This document shows positions 24,040-35,609 of a DNA stretch of 64,000 nt, piece after piece. The position numbers and the translations under genes are program-made. The notes under the pieces were generated by a model. It saw only the letters and a list, made by a program, of their open reading frames with translations. It did no database searches and had not been told where the DNA came from. The stretch is from Adineta vaga (lineage: Eukaryota > Rotifera), in the NCBI GenBank assembly GCA_021613535.1, contig CP075492.1, forward strand, positions 10,416,001 to 10,480,000, written 5' to 3'. Numbering within the stretch: the stretch's first letter is position 1; each line of letters begins with the position of its first letter.

Positions 24040-27000
24040 ATGTTTATGTACAATGGTTATTCTTCATATGATGCAGAGATTCAACGGCACATTGTTTGTA
24101 ATTCATCCTTATCATCGATGGTACCACAACCAGTCGCAGAAGAAATTGCTCTCCCATTTTTAACACATATTTATGAATCAGTTATAAGTAATCGACCATT
24201 TTCAATAACGATCGATAAAGATCTCAAATGGGCACTTGAAGTTTTTGCATTTGGTTTTACATGTGAACAAAGTTCAATCTATCAATTATGTGCAAATATT
24301 TATGTTGAATGGCTGAAAGTATTCGAAAGTACATCGATGAATTCAAATTCAATTCCATCAATTTTACGAGAAAAAACAGAATTTTATTGGTCACAAATGT
24401 TTTGGCATTTATATCATCTTTTTGTTACTCATAATGGTAGGAAATTACACGTATAAAAAAAATTTCTCTTTCACACTCTTATTTTCTCTAGAAAAACCAG
24501 CTGATTTATTAACAAAAAGTATGTACACTCATAAAGTCCTTCGTCAATTACAAACAATGATTAGTCAAACGGAATTAAGTGTTGATCTATGGCATATTCT
24601 TTTACAAGTATTTCTAGCAATTGGTGATGCTGTATTATCACCATCGTATCGAAGTATGCTTTGTTTTCTTAATAGCAAATATATTTCTAATAATCTTATC
24701 AATAGCAAATGAAGAAGGTGGTGCAGTTATGAGTCATCGTCTTGTTCCATCAATTTATCAAGTATTTATGGTTGCTGTTGATAAAGTACACATTCCACCG
24801 GGATTATGGAGAACATTTCGAGACTATGCTGTTACATGGCGTCATCGACCTGCAGTAGTTTATGGTAAATGTGCAATTTTATTCTATTCTTTATCTCTAA
24901 TGTTCAATAAATTGATTATGCGAATATAATTTAGATTGGGCTCAACTCACCTGTGTCCTTGCATCAGCTGTTGTGCATAAATTATGGTGGTCCGATTTAG
25001 TTCCACTTCAATATGTTTGTAAGTAATTGATATGCATTGTAATTCATTTTTTCTGTTCTCTTTCGAATTTAGGTAGTGAAACTGATCAAGGTGAATATGT
25101 GCAAAAAATAATCGATTCTCTTTCATTGAGTCGATTGGTTATAACATGGATTCAATTTCTCACTATTTTACAAAATCCATCTGAATGCGGTGATGTTTCG
25201 GTAGATTGAAAAAAGACATTCATATCTGATAAGATAAAAATGAAATCGATTCTCTTAGGTTTTTCTTCGTATGCCAAAATATACTGGACAATTTCAAATC
25301 ACTTCAACTACAAAACTTAAAGATTTACCATCCTTACAAGAATTACCACGAATATTTGTTAATGTTACAAAAGCAATTGCCATGTTCGTTGACATATGGC
25401 TAGGAAAAGATGTTGATTCTACTAGTCTATATAGTCCTAAACCTTCAACTAATCCGACACAATTAACAATGGCTGAAAGTATAGCATCAAATAATAATTT
25501 AACATCTCCAACACGTCCATTTACTCAATCTGTTCGTGGTAATCCAGTAAATTCACAACAACAACAACAACCATTAACATCAGGAACATTAAAAGCTACG
25601 AAATCACAAGCTGATAGTCGACGAGGTATGCTTTTCTGAACATATTTACATATGACTTATCCTATCTTATTTCAGTCAGTGCTAAGAAAACAGGTATAAT
25701 ATTTTAAAAAAATGAAATAAATACATAAATATCTAGTTTGAATTTGTATGTAATTAAAAATGACATTTTATTTCCTTACTGCTTCATTAAAATTCATGTT
25801 AATCAGTTCCATTCTTCTTCTTTTCTTTTTGTTCATTCATATTCATCGATCTTTTTCTTTAGTAAGTGTTCCTCATTCTCAAACAGTTTCACCAAACAAT
25901 ACCAATTCACCATCAACAACCTCTCAACAAACTCGTTCCGAACAAATCCATAAACTTTTACGAACAAATCGTCCAACTGTCAATAGTTTAATGCATCTCT
26001 ACGGACCATGGATATTAGATGCTTGTTTACTACAAATCAAAGATCGTTATACACGATCATCAACAATTGTAAATATGAATGATTGTAAGTTTTGTTTTGA
26101 TATATTCTCTCAATACCATAATCATTCAAATAACTTTTAGCTACCCGAATGATTGAAATAGATAAAACATTAGATATACAGGTATGTTGTTTATGGATTT
26201 CATCATTTGAATTAAAATATCTTTCTATAGAATGAACGTTTAATGGATGAAGCTTTTGCGAAATCATTTGCAACTATATGCACAATATTTAGTAGTGCAC
26301 AATGTGATGAATATATTCATCCGGAATATTTAAGTCGCTTTTATTATGTTCTACAACAAGGTTTACGATTTTATCATGGTGATGAAGTAAGATGAAAACA
26401 AACTTGTTTCATTTTCTATCAACTACCTTCTTTTAGCAACGTTCTTTTACAATAATGGAATCAATTCTCTTACATAGTGCTGATTTATTTCGTATAAATT
26501 TACGTGGAATTAATATTCTATTACCACTTTATTTGGATGCAATTGAATATTATTTACAAAATGATTTTCAAGCATCAATGAATTATCAATCCAGCATGAA
26601 AGGAACAACTAATTTACCACCAAGCTCTGAACGTTTTACACGTATTCGTTCGAAATGTATACAAATTCTTATGTCAATTGTTAGTCTACCATATCAATAT
26701 GAATATCTTCAACAACATTCATTTGAAGATTATTTGGAAAAATCACATGATGTACAAACAACAATGAAAACATTTTCGCAGTATCGTTTGAAAATCTTCC
26801 CATTATTATTAATTGCTTTACAATCTGAACAAGATACGACTAATGCGCAATTATTATTCGGTAAAAATACCCAATTTTGATTGAAAGATTAAATTGAATC
26901 TCTCGATTTCTTTTAAATATGTGTAGGTACAATTCGTTTAGCATGTTCATTAGCAGCTCATTATGATCGACAACAAGAATCATTGGATGAGAAAAGTCAA

Positions 27001-30000
27001 AAAGGTAAGATTGTATTTCACTATAGTTCTAATAAGTGAACAAACGATGAACATAGATCGAACATCGGATGATCTAAGTGATGCAGTTATCTTAATCTGT
27101 GAAAAAGGTACAAATGATTCTCAATTATTTCTTGCTGCACTTGATACACTTATGTCGATTGTTACTGATCCAATATGTCAATTACGTACGTACATCAATC
27201 AATAAAGTAATCAGATATCAAATGAATCGTTTGGGTTTTTTTTGTCGTTTAGCAATTGAAGTTTGGAAAAAAGTTCTGAAACGTTTATGTACTTTTATTG
27301 ATACACAATTACATCTTGGTCATACGCATCATACACGTGAAATGCATTCAACATGTGTAGCTACTTATAATACATTAGTAACATTAATTATTGAACGACC
27401 AACATTACTTGATGATCCAGAAAATCTATTTGAATTATGTGAAATTATTGAATTAGGTATATCAGGTGAAAAAGCTCAAGTAAGAAATGATTTATTGATT
27501 CTTTTATCTTTCAAATGAATCTTGGTTTTCTTTCTTTAGTCATCAGAAAAAATTGTTTATAAAAAATACAAAGAACAACATCCCGCATCCCAACGTGTTG
27601 CTGAAGCTGCTGAATATTTAATGTGTGTTCTATTTGAACACAAAGTAAGATGAATTCATCGAAATATTGACAATAAATTATTCCGCGTGTAGACCATAAA
27701 TCGTATAACAAATATTTCTCAGCGTTCAGTAACAGGAGCATGTTTCCATGCTGAAATAACTGGTGATATATTAAATGAAGAGGTTTTTAATACACACTTT
27801 TAAAAAAAACAACGTGCTGCTCTAGTTTTTCAATCCGATTTCTTAGTATACACATTGATTGATTTGATTACGCTTTTATTTTTTGATAAATAATCGCTTT
27901 TTTACATAGTAATTCTCTTCGAAAGATTAAACATTTGGTTTATTTTTTAGGCGGTTTTACATTTGAAGAATGATATATGTAGAAATTGGTTGGATGAAAC
28001 GACATTCACCAATTTAATGACATCAACACGTTTTAAATATTTTGCTGTTAATGATAATACATTATTTGCAATTAGTGAACTACCAATTAATATGAATAAT
28101 GGTTAGAGACGAAAGTTATAGATAGTTTTCTACATAATCATTTGAAATTGAATAGGTATGCCAGCAATAATTCTTCTTTGTCGAGGATTATTTGGTAAAA
28201 ATGTTTGGACATTAAATTTTCGTCATATTCCAATGTCAAATGCATCAATACAAAGAAATCGAGTAAATATTGGTTAGGTTTTACTTCATTGGAAAAAAAA
28301 TTCTTTTCGAATTATTAGTCACATGAACGAACACTCAATGAAACTGACAAAAGTATAACATCATCAACGACGACTTCTTCGAATGATCATAAGGATAAAC
28401 ATCATCTATCACACAGTTCACGAAATGAACGTGCAAAAAGGTAATTTTTCTAATCCTATCTTCAGTATCTCAATTTGAAAGTAAATCCAAAACCAATCAC
28501 CCTTTTCTAGCGATTCTTCTCGTCATAGCAGGTTGGTAACACTACCATACTAACCTCATTAATCTCTCTCTCTTTCTTTAACATACATTAAAACCTTTTC
28601 TTTTTATCTAATTCCTTTCAGTTATTATCATCCACCGTAAGTAATAAATAAATAAATAAATAAATAAATAAAAAGAATAAATAAACTAACTAACTGCTTT
28701 ATTCGTTGTTTGGTGAACTGGGTCTCTCTATTACCTTGAAAACTAATCTTCTTCGGATAACAACTGAATTGAATCTTTGTTGCATTGGATTTATTTTGTA
28801 TTATATTTAGTGAATTGAGTATTCCAACATTGAATTCAATTGTTAAACGCGATGAAGAAAAATTAAATGTGTTTCGAACATTAAAAACTAAACAGATTAA
28901 AATTGAAGAAAATGCTGTACAACGTGCTCAGTTTGCCGATGAAAAACCAACACCAGAATGCAAACCACCAGAGTAGAATTTTCTTGATATTTGTTCTTCT
29001 CAAGTTTTTTATCATAAATTTGATTTAGATGTCAAAAACATTTCGATAGTATTCGATTATTTCTATCACATTATGGATTTTGTTCATTAGATGCAATGAA
29101 TCATCTACTCAGTGGAAAACAATGGGTAAACAAAACGCCTTTTCTTAAACTTTTCTTTTTTTTCGAAATCTCATTATAGAATCAATCAAATACACTCGAT
29201 CAACTTCAACCAAGAATTAAATTACTTGATTCCAATGCATCATCATTTATGGATGATATTAAAACGTTAGATAAAATATCACCTACACTCTATTGTACAG
29301 GACAAATCTTTTATTTAAAACGTAATCAAAATACAATTAGTGAATCATTTTTAAATACAGTAAAAGCTTTCTTTTGCTTTTTTTTCATCAATAACGTTAT
29401 GCGTCTTTTCCTTCACGTTAGAAAACACCAGAACAATTGAATCCTGCATTTTTAACATTAGTTTCACAATTTGGATCTGTTGTTGAAATCAAACGACATT
29501 GTGGTTGGACAGGAAATGTTGAAACAAGTTGGAAAACAGTTTCTGTTGCTCAATCAAACAAAAGTCCAAAATCGAAAACATTGTACGAAGTCGATGGTGA
29601 TGATAGCATTTTGTATTGGGTTGATTTAACAACTGAAATGGCGTTTTATTTACCTCATCAATTTCCTGGTGAGTAATTGCATAGATCAATGTTAATAAGT
29701 ATTATCTCTTGATTTTAGCTGATAATCAAGGATCAGAAATGCGAATATTAATTGTTTGGTTCGAAGAATTTCGTGATGATCTTGATTCAATATTGCCTGG
29801 TTGGTATCTGAAATTAAAGAATATAACTTTCGATTTCTGAATTTTTTTAGCTTCCGAATCACAATCAAAACACCGCGATATATCTATCATTGGTATTCAT
29901 CCATTAAAGAATCGTTTACTTCGTATTTCACTTAATTCGAATGCTCAGCGGTAAATTTCTAACATCTTTTTCTTCTTCTTCTTCTTCTCATTCTCTCTTC

Positions 30001-30381
30001 GATATAGAATGCAATCAGCATGTGCTAGTATTCCATTAATTGATGGTATGGTCATCCCACTGGATATTTTGCCATTCTTTCTTCGACAAGCTGTACATAA
30101 TTTAAGCCGTCGTAAACGATTAGAAGACAGTCAAATGTTCGTGAAATCAACTAAAATTGCGTTAATATCTATCTTTCTTTTTTAATTTCAGTTCACAAAC
30201 GGCTTATTCAATTCGTAAAAATCGTCTCACTAAAATCATTGACAAATATCAAAATCGAACACATCAACATTTGGATGATTTCTTTCAAAATATCTTCTTT
30301 TCATCATCGCTACCAAAACAACAACCGACTGTCCCTCCTTCAACACCACGTACAAATTCAATGATCGTTGTGCAATCGTAG
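24040..30381 (+). CDS. RALGAPB: Ral GTPase-activating protein subunit beta
   Basis: About 25 exons, roughly 1,500 residues, near the vertebrate length. The N-terminal block is diagnostic: YNGYSSYDAEIQRHIVCN, VAEEIALPFLTHIYESVI, then IDKDLKWALEVFAFGFT (24040-24260), VPPGLWRTFRDY-like and WRHRPAVVYG (24790-24860). Middle exons are alpha-helical. The C-terminal Rap/Ran-GAP-like domain spans about 29030-30160 (FDSIRLFLSHYGFCSLDAMN, LVSQFGSVVEIKRHCGWTG, VIWFEEFRDDL-type motif at 29740-29800). The protein pairs with a RALGAPA subunit to inactivate RalA/B downstream of Akt. The catalytic Asn-thumb subunit is alpha, so this beta subunit is likely structural. Oddities: two consecutive microexons (28511-28531 and 28622-28636) and an adjacent tetranucleotide repeat in the next intron. 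The ATG directly follows a splice acceptor. Confidence 0.9.
28643..28673. repeat. (TAAA)n microsatellite in a RALGAPB intron
   Basis: About seven AAATA/TAAA units follow the donor of the 15-nt microexon, with a further ATAAATAAAC run after it. Confidence 0.9.
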
Positions 30382-31183
30382 AATGTCAGATGCTTATCAT
30401 GCATGGAAACTCGGTGGATGCACGCGTGTCTTTTTTTCTTTTCGGGCAAATAAACAGTGATTTGTGTGTTTGTGAATGCTTGTTTTGACGTAATTTAGAA
30501 ATTTCATTGCGTTTTTGCTCGTTTTTTCAATAAATATTATTAATAATAAGAAAAAAAAACAATTTGAAATATGAGATTATCATAGAAGTAATCTATTTGA
30601 TAAAGTTCAAACAGCATCAAATTGAAAATGGCATCATCCATGAAAACGCTTTTTTCTTTCCTAGTAGTATATATATGTACACACATACATCAATAAAAAT
30701 GATTCGAAATGTCAGGATGTATTCGTGAGCATAGAACAAAACATTTTGTTTTAGCTGTTGATTGGATTTCATTGTTCCGCAATTGAACACAAGTTCATCA
30801 AATGATAAAATGTAATAGATATACCTTTCTATGAAGTGTATATAAATAGGTATGTTGTTAGTCGAATCAACAGTATATTTGTTGAAATGTACGAATGTTT
30901 GTAAAGTAGAGGAGAGAGCTCTTCTTGATAATTAGATTTTATTATTAAGATAAATTGTCATGGGGATTGCTCTCTTCTCTCTTTCTTTCCTATCGTCGGA
31001 AAATAACAGGTAATTATGATTTGCTTTTTATTTATTCTCGAAAAGCTGAATAATATAGGAAGAACGATTTTATGATCAGCAGATTATATTCGGAACGCTG
31101 TCATGGAATTGCTCTCCTCTTTTGACAGCATATTCATTCATTCATTCATTCAACGAGAACATTTGTAACATTAAATATTTATT
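30382..31183. other. Intergenic region between convergent genes
   Basis: No gene seen. It holds the RALGAPB polyadenylation signal (AATAAA, 30529-30534) and a (TTCA)n repeat at 31132-31152. The genes on both sides end here. Confidence 0.45.
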
Positions 31184-31692
31184 TTAAATAATTGTCAATT
31201 TAAGACAAAAAATAAGTAGAAAACTTGCGAATAGAGATAATTGATTTCGTCCTGATGAATTACAATAATCTGTATTACAACAATCAACAAATGCTCCTTG
31301 ACCGAAGAAATTTGATGAAGTTGAAGTACAAGTTTCCGTGCAACCTTTGACAATACGTGTTTCTCGACCAAGTACTCGAATGATATTTTTCTTTTAGGAA
31401 AAAAATGAAATTATGTTTTTTTGGATGGTGAAAATATTTTCAAGAATAAATAACTTACTACACAAACAATTTGTGCAGCTGAACACGTAACAACAGAAGT
31501 TATTGATGAAGAATTATCATGTGGATCAGGACATGGATCACAACGCCAACATTGTAATTGACTAGAACCTAGAGATTGACATAAATGTGTGTCGATTATA
31601 AAAGTATTTGTAATTAAATACATACCAGAAGTAAAGAAGAAGCTGAATAAAAGAAAAGATATCGACAAAATGTGAAAGACTATTTTGGACAT
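31184..31692 (-). CDS. Ly6/uPAR three-finger protein, probably GPI-anchored
   Basis: Three exons from an ATG at 31692 to a TAA at 31184-31186, with introns of about 57 and 70 bp. A signal peptide (MSKIVFHILSISFLLFSFFF) is followed by the three-finger pattern: LQCWRCDPCPDP, VVTCSAAQIVCV, KGCTETC, then DCCNTDYCN, the hallmark CC-x-x-D-x-C-N ending of Ly6/uPAR domains. A hydrophobic C-terminus (LFASFLLIFCLKLTII) fits a GPI-attachment signal, preceded by SSGR. Such proteins sit on the cell surface and modulate receptors or serve barrier roles. The mature domain is about 80 residues, normal for the family. The family call is strong; the specific partner is unknown. Confidence 0.85.
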
Positions 31693-33539
31693 AATGATTA
31701 TTTCATGAGTTGAATGTCGAAAAAATTGTGAGTGATTTCGAATGTTGTTGGAGATTTAGGGGTAGATTGTTATTCTTTATTGCACATAAAAACAAGATTT
31801 CATGTTTACATTAGACAGTTGAAAAGAAAATGGAATTTTATGAAAGAAAAACAAGAATAATCATGATCAATTAATGTACCGAATTTTGTATTTTGTTTTT
31901 GCAGAGCATTTCATCAAAAAAGATCAGCAACAATGAGATCAATGAATTCAAATGAGATGAACTAACAGAAATAATCGTATCTTTTATATTTTGAATTTAT
32001 TTCAATTTTTATTATTTTTAGTTTTGGATTGATCGATAAGAAATATTAATTTTCTCAAGAAGAAAGAAGCAGATTCTAGAATCCGTTAGAAATTAATAGA
32101 ATTAATACATCCGTGCGAGTTTAGCTAGTTTTGAATGTAGTTTGACATTTGTTAATCAGAATCTTTAAAATTTGATTTCGTTTTTGAAATAGCATTTAAT
32201 GCATTGACGTAGAAAATGAATCAAAGAGTAAATCTCCAAGACTTTTTTCTTTTATGATTAAAAAAAATAAGAGAATTCATGCGTACTAGATGCATGCATA
32301 TGTTTCCGATTGAAGAAAAACCGTAATTATTCCTCATCAAAGGATGCCTACTTATAACTAAGCTCATATAAAAGATATATTTTACATATTTTCATCAAAA
32401 ACAAACTTCTATGTGATCATGATAAGCAGTACACAAAGACGTTTTAGTCTACCTCTATACTATTAGATTCAACAAATAATTTGATTTCAGAGAATAGATG
32501 AACCATCTATTGTCTGTGTTGGTAATGTATTTTTAATTTTATAAAGATGTAGCTCTCATCTATAAATGTCATCTTTGAATAGAATAGTATATCCACGAGA
32601 GATATTATTGTCGAGCAAAGCTATCTTAATAATTAAATTTTGTAGGCTGTGTCATGTCAAACCGAAATATATTTCAGGAATGGATTGAGCTTTAATTTCA
32701 TTGTAGGAAAAATTCAAATTTGTTTAGATAGATGTTTGCTTTTACGCTTTTTAAGATCAAAATTAATTTGGTATTCTCGGATAAACTCTATTTTCTTCGT
32801 TACATTCATAAGATGAATTTCTCATCTTCGAACTTAGTATAAGAATCTATTCATTCAGTAGAAAAGATAACAACCATCTATCGCATCTCTTTTTGATTGA
32901 ATTGACTTGTCATGCAAATAGGACTTCAATACGTCACATTTTCCTCTTTTTTTCTTCTCGTCATTTCCTTTTCTACAAAAATAGAAAACCGACTTACCGC
33001 AGTTTTCTCTTTATTAATGATCGACTTCTCTCAAACGGTAACAACTCGATCAATCGATTGACAAAAACGGAAATTTTTATCATTTTATTTGCGTTGCATT
33101 AAGACAAGAACATAAAAATAACAGTTGATTTCGCCTACACATACTTAATTTTTTTGTCATAGTTCATTTTCATTCAACTAGAGTCTTCATTCATGTAATA
33201 ACAACGACTAAGTGAAGTACTGCTTGTTTTTTTAGACATCTACATAACACATATCCAATAAATAAAGCAATGTATGTAGTCTATTCGTTTCAAAGACTAC
33301 TAAACAAGCTATTAGTTGAGTTTGTATTAAGATAACACATGGATATTATTTTCCACAATCAAATCATAGATGAAAGAAAACAAATTAAAATCAAATGTTA
33401 TCCGAAGTTTATCTTTCATCTCTAGAAGGAAAATTTTCTATGAATATTAAACTAATACAAACATTTTTCTTTGATTGCTTTTTTTTCTAGTAACAGATCA
33501 GTTTATTACTGAAAGAACAACATCGAGGTGTTCATTCTT
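31693..33539. other. Intergenic region, no gene seen
   Basis: About 1.8 kb of AT-rich sequence, one of the longest gaps. The only frame of note (32893-33102) is Phe/Leu/Arg-rich and lacks support. A TTTTTTCTAG acceptor ends at 33490, 49 bp before the 7TM gene start. Confidence 0.35.
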
Positions 33540-34478
33540 ATGGAAAGCAATATCATATTCGATTGTATTATCTTGACTTTTCTTTCAATTGCTTTAATTC
33601 TTTCTTTGGGAATCCTAATTCTAATTTCTATCTATTTTTGTCCATTTACAACTAATATTCCAATTCTATTAACAATGAATACGTATTTAACATTAGTTTT
33701 AACTTCGATTGCTATGTTAATTATATATGTGTATAGTTTATCCGGTGATCTTCATTCATTTATTTCTAAAAATAATCATTGGTGTCAATTACGAACTTAT
33801 TTCGTTAACGTTTGTTTTTGCTCTCTGTATTATTCATGTGTTCTTCAATCAATCTTTCGTTTATTTCGAGTTATTTTTCATCAAATTAAATTATTACAAT
33901 CAACTCAATTTTTTCTATTAGCAATACTTTTTCAATGGGTCATTTCGTTTAGTCTTATCTCGTTGAATTTAATCAATCATGATTATCAACATCTCTTGTT
34001 TCTCAATCGATGTTGGATTTCATTTGAAAATACTCGTGGACTTTTATTAACGGCATTGATTATCTACGGTTGTCCTTTACTTACCATTGTTTCAATTTAT
34101 ACATATATTGTTCGATATATTCATTACAAAACTCAATTTCAACAAAAACGACGTACAAAAATTGAAAGGGATCTATTGATTTTAAAACGTATAACACTCT
34201 TTGTATTTGTTGTTACAACCATTGGTTTACCAACAATATTGATATTACTGATTTGGATTATTAGTGGAATATTAATACCAATGGCTTATTATATTCAAGG
34301 ATTGAGTATGTCAATTGGATTGTTTATTGCATCAATTTGTTTTGCATTTATTTCGCCTCAGATACAAAATCTATTTAATCAGAAAAAACAACAGAATGTA
34401 CGTTCGTCGATAATGAATAGAAATTATCAACCAACACATTTGAGATTAAGTCAAAAAGAAACAGATGAATCTATATGA
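33540..34478 (+). CDS. Intronless class A-like 7TM receptor
   Basis: A single exon of 312 residues starting at the ATG at 33540. Seven hydrophobic segments are visible: IIFDCIILTFLSIALILSLG, LLTMNTYLTLVLTSIAMLII, YFVNVCFCSLYYSCVLQSIF, FFLLAILFQWVISFSLISL, LLLTALIIYGCPLLTIVSIY, LFVFVVTTIGLPTILILLIW and LSMSIGLFIASICFAFISP. TM3 is preceded by a Cys (NHWCQLR) that can bond an extracellular-loop-2 Cys (NRCWISF). The usual DRY is replaced by the region around FRLFRVIF, and TM7 ends FAFISPQIQNLF rather than NPxxY. These features fit a rotifer-type expansion of rhodopsin-like orphan receptors. Ligand unknown. The lack of introns contrasts with its intron-rich neighbours. Confidence 0.8.
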   Translation: MESNIIFDCIILTFLSIALILSLGILILISIYFCPFTTNIPILLTMNTYLTLVLTSIAMLIIYVYSLSGDLHSFISKNNHWCQLRTYFVNVCFCSLYYSCVLQSIFRLFRVIFHQIKLLQSTQFFLLAILFQWVISFSLISLNLINHDYQHLLFLNRCWISFENTRGLLLTALIIYGCPLLTIVSIYTYIVRYIHYKTQFQQKRRTKIERDLLILKRITLFVFVVTTIGLPTILILLIWIISGILIPMAYYIQGLSMSIGLFIASICFAFISPQIQNLFNQKKQQNVRSSIMNRNYQPTHLRLSQKETDESI

Positions 34479-34549
34479 AATAAATTTTTGTTTACTTTAT
34501 ATTTTAAGAATAAAAAAACTGTGATTGCAAAATCTATTGATAAAATTCG

Positions 34550-35544
34550 TTATTGTTCCATATCATCGAATGTAGATTGAAAATTAGTGAGATCATTTGT
34601 ACGTAATTGTCGATATTCGAATTGATAGATATAATGTTCACTATTCATCAATCGTCCGAAAGCGAATTCAGAAAATGATATTTGTAGATCTTTATTTTTA
34701 CTATTTCGTCGAATGGATTTTTCATCGCGTTTACCGAGAATTCTATCAAACATGGGAATATCCATATCAAGATGTTCGATTAAAATACAAGAGAATTTGT
34801 ATTTTTGAATCAAATGACAGAGTATTGTATGCCATTGAATTGTTAAAAGTTTATTTTCTTCAATTGACATGACAGATGAAGATGTTGTAGATGTAAAATA
34901 ATCATTAATTGGTATCTAAAACACATACAAACTGATCTTTATGAAATTATTTGAAGATTTACTTGAGTACTTGAATCAATAATTAAAATAAATTGTTGTG
35001 TAGGATTTTGTATGAAACATGATTGTTCAAGACGAACTAATGTACTGATTAGATCTGTAGATGTTTGACAATCATACCTTAAATTAGATGATTGATGAAT
35101 AGATTTTATGAAATAGAAAACTAATCACCATTGAACGTATTCACTATCAAAAGGACATTCTTTATATTCTGTATCAATGTATAGAAAAGTAATAGATTTA
35201 TCATAATTAACTTTCATTTGTAATGTTGGTACTTCAGATGTATGAGAATCTTTGTTTGCTTGTGGTGAACTAAAGATAATTTCTTCAGATTTTAATGGTA
35301 ATAATAATAATTCATTTTGATATTTCATATATTCAATTGAATCTGATATGAAATTATGAAGAAAAGTTTTTGTCATCATTCGATTTTGATCTAAGAATTC
35401 AGTTAAATAATTTTGATTTTGTAAATTCTTTGGAAAGAATAGTTGATGATATCGATTAAGACGATCGATGAGAAATTGATGTTTCGTTTCATCTTGAATA
35501 GTCAATCGTTGAAATAAATCCAAAGCTGTTTCATGTTGTATCAT
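34550..35544 (-). CDS. XRCC2: RAD51-paralogue-like protein, probably XRCC2
   Basis: Three exons, roughly 290 residues, from an ATG at 35544. Blocks resembling XRCC2 occur in order: an N-terminal helix (ETALDLFQRLTIQD); FLYIDTEYKECPFDSEYV (35150-35195), matching the L-F-I-D-T-D-Y strand; STDLISTLVRLEQSCFIQNP followed by FILIIDSSTQ (Walker B-like, about 34990-35060); a helix with LCHLIQKYKFSCILIEHLD; and a late FGRLMNSEHYIYQFEYRQL. At the Walker A position only a degenerate DQNRMMTKT is present, keeping Lys-Thr but losing the glycines. XRCC2 works in homologous recombination with RAD51D, and its own P-loop is reported as dispensable in vertebrates. The alignment is by eye. Another divergent RecA-like protein is possible. 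Confidence 0.55.
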
Positions 35545-35609
35545 ATAAAATGAGAGAAGAAAAAAAAATTGTTATTAGGAGTTGTACTATGTTTTGTTTT
35601 TTATTATTA

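Noticed and set aside
32893-33102. 69-codon frame upstream of the 7TM gene
   Set aside because: Phe/Leu/Arg-biased, no signal peptide or domain pattern, no spliced partner.
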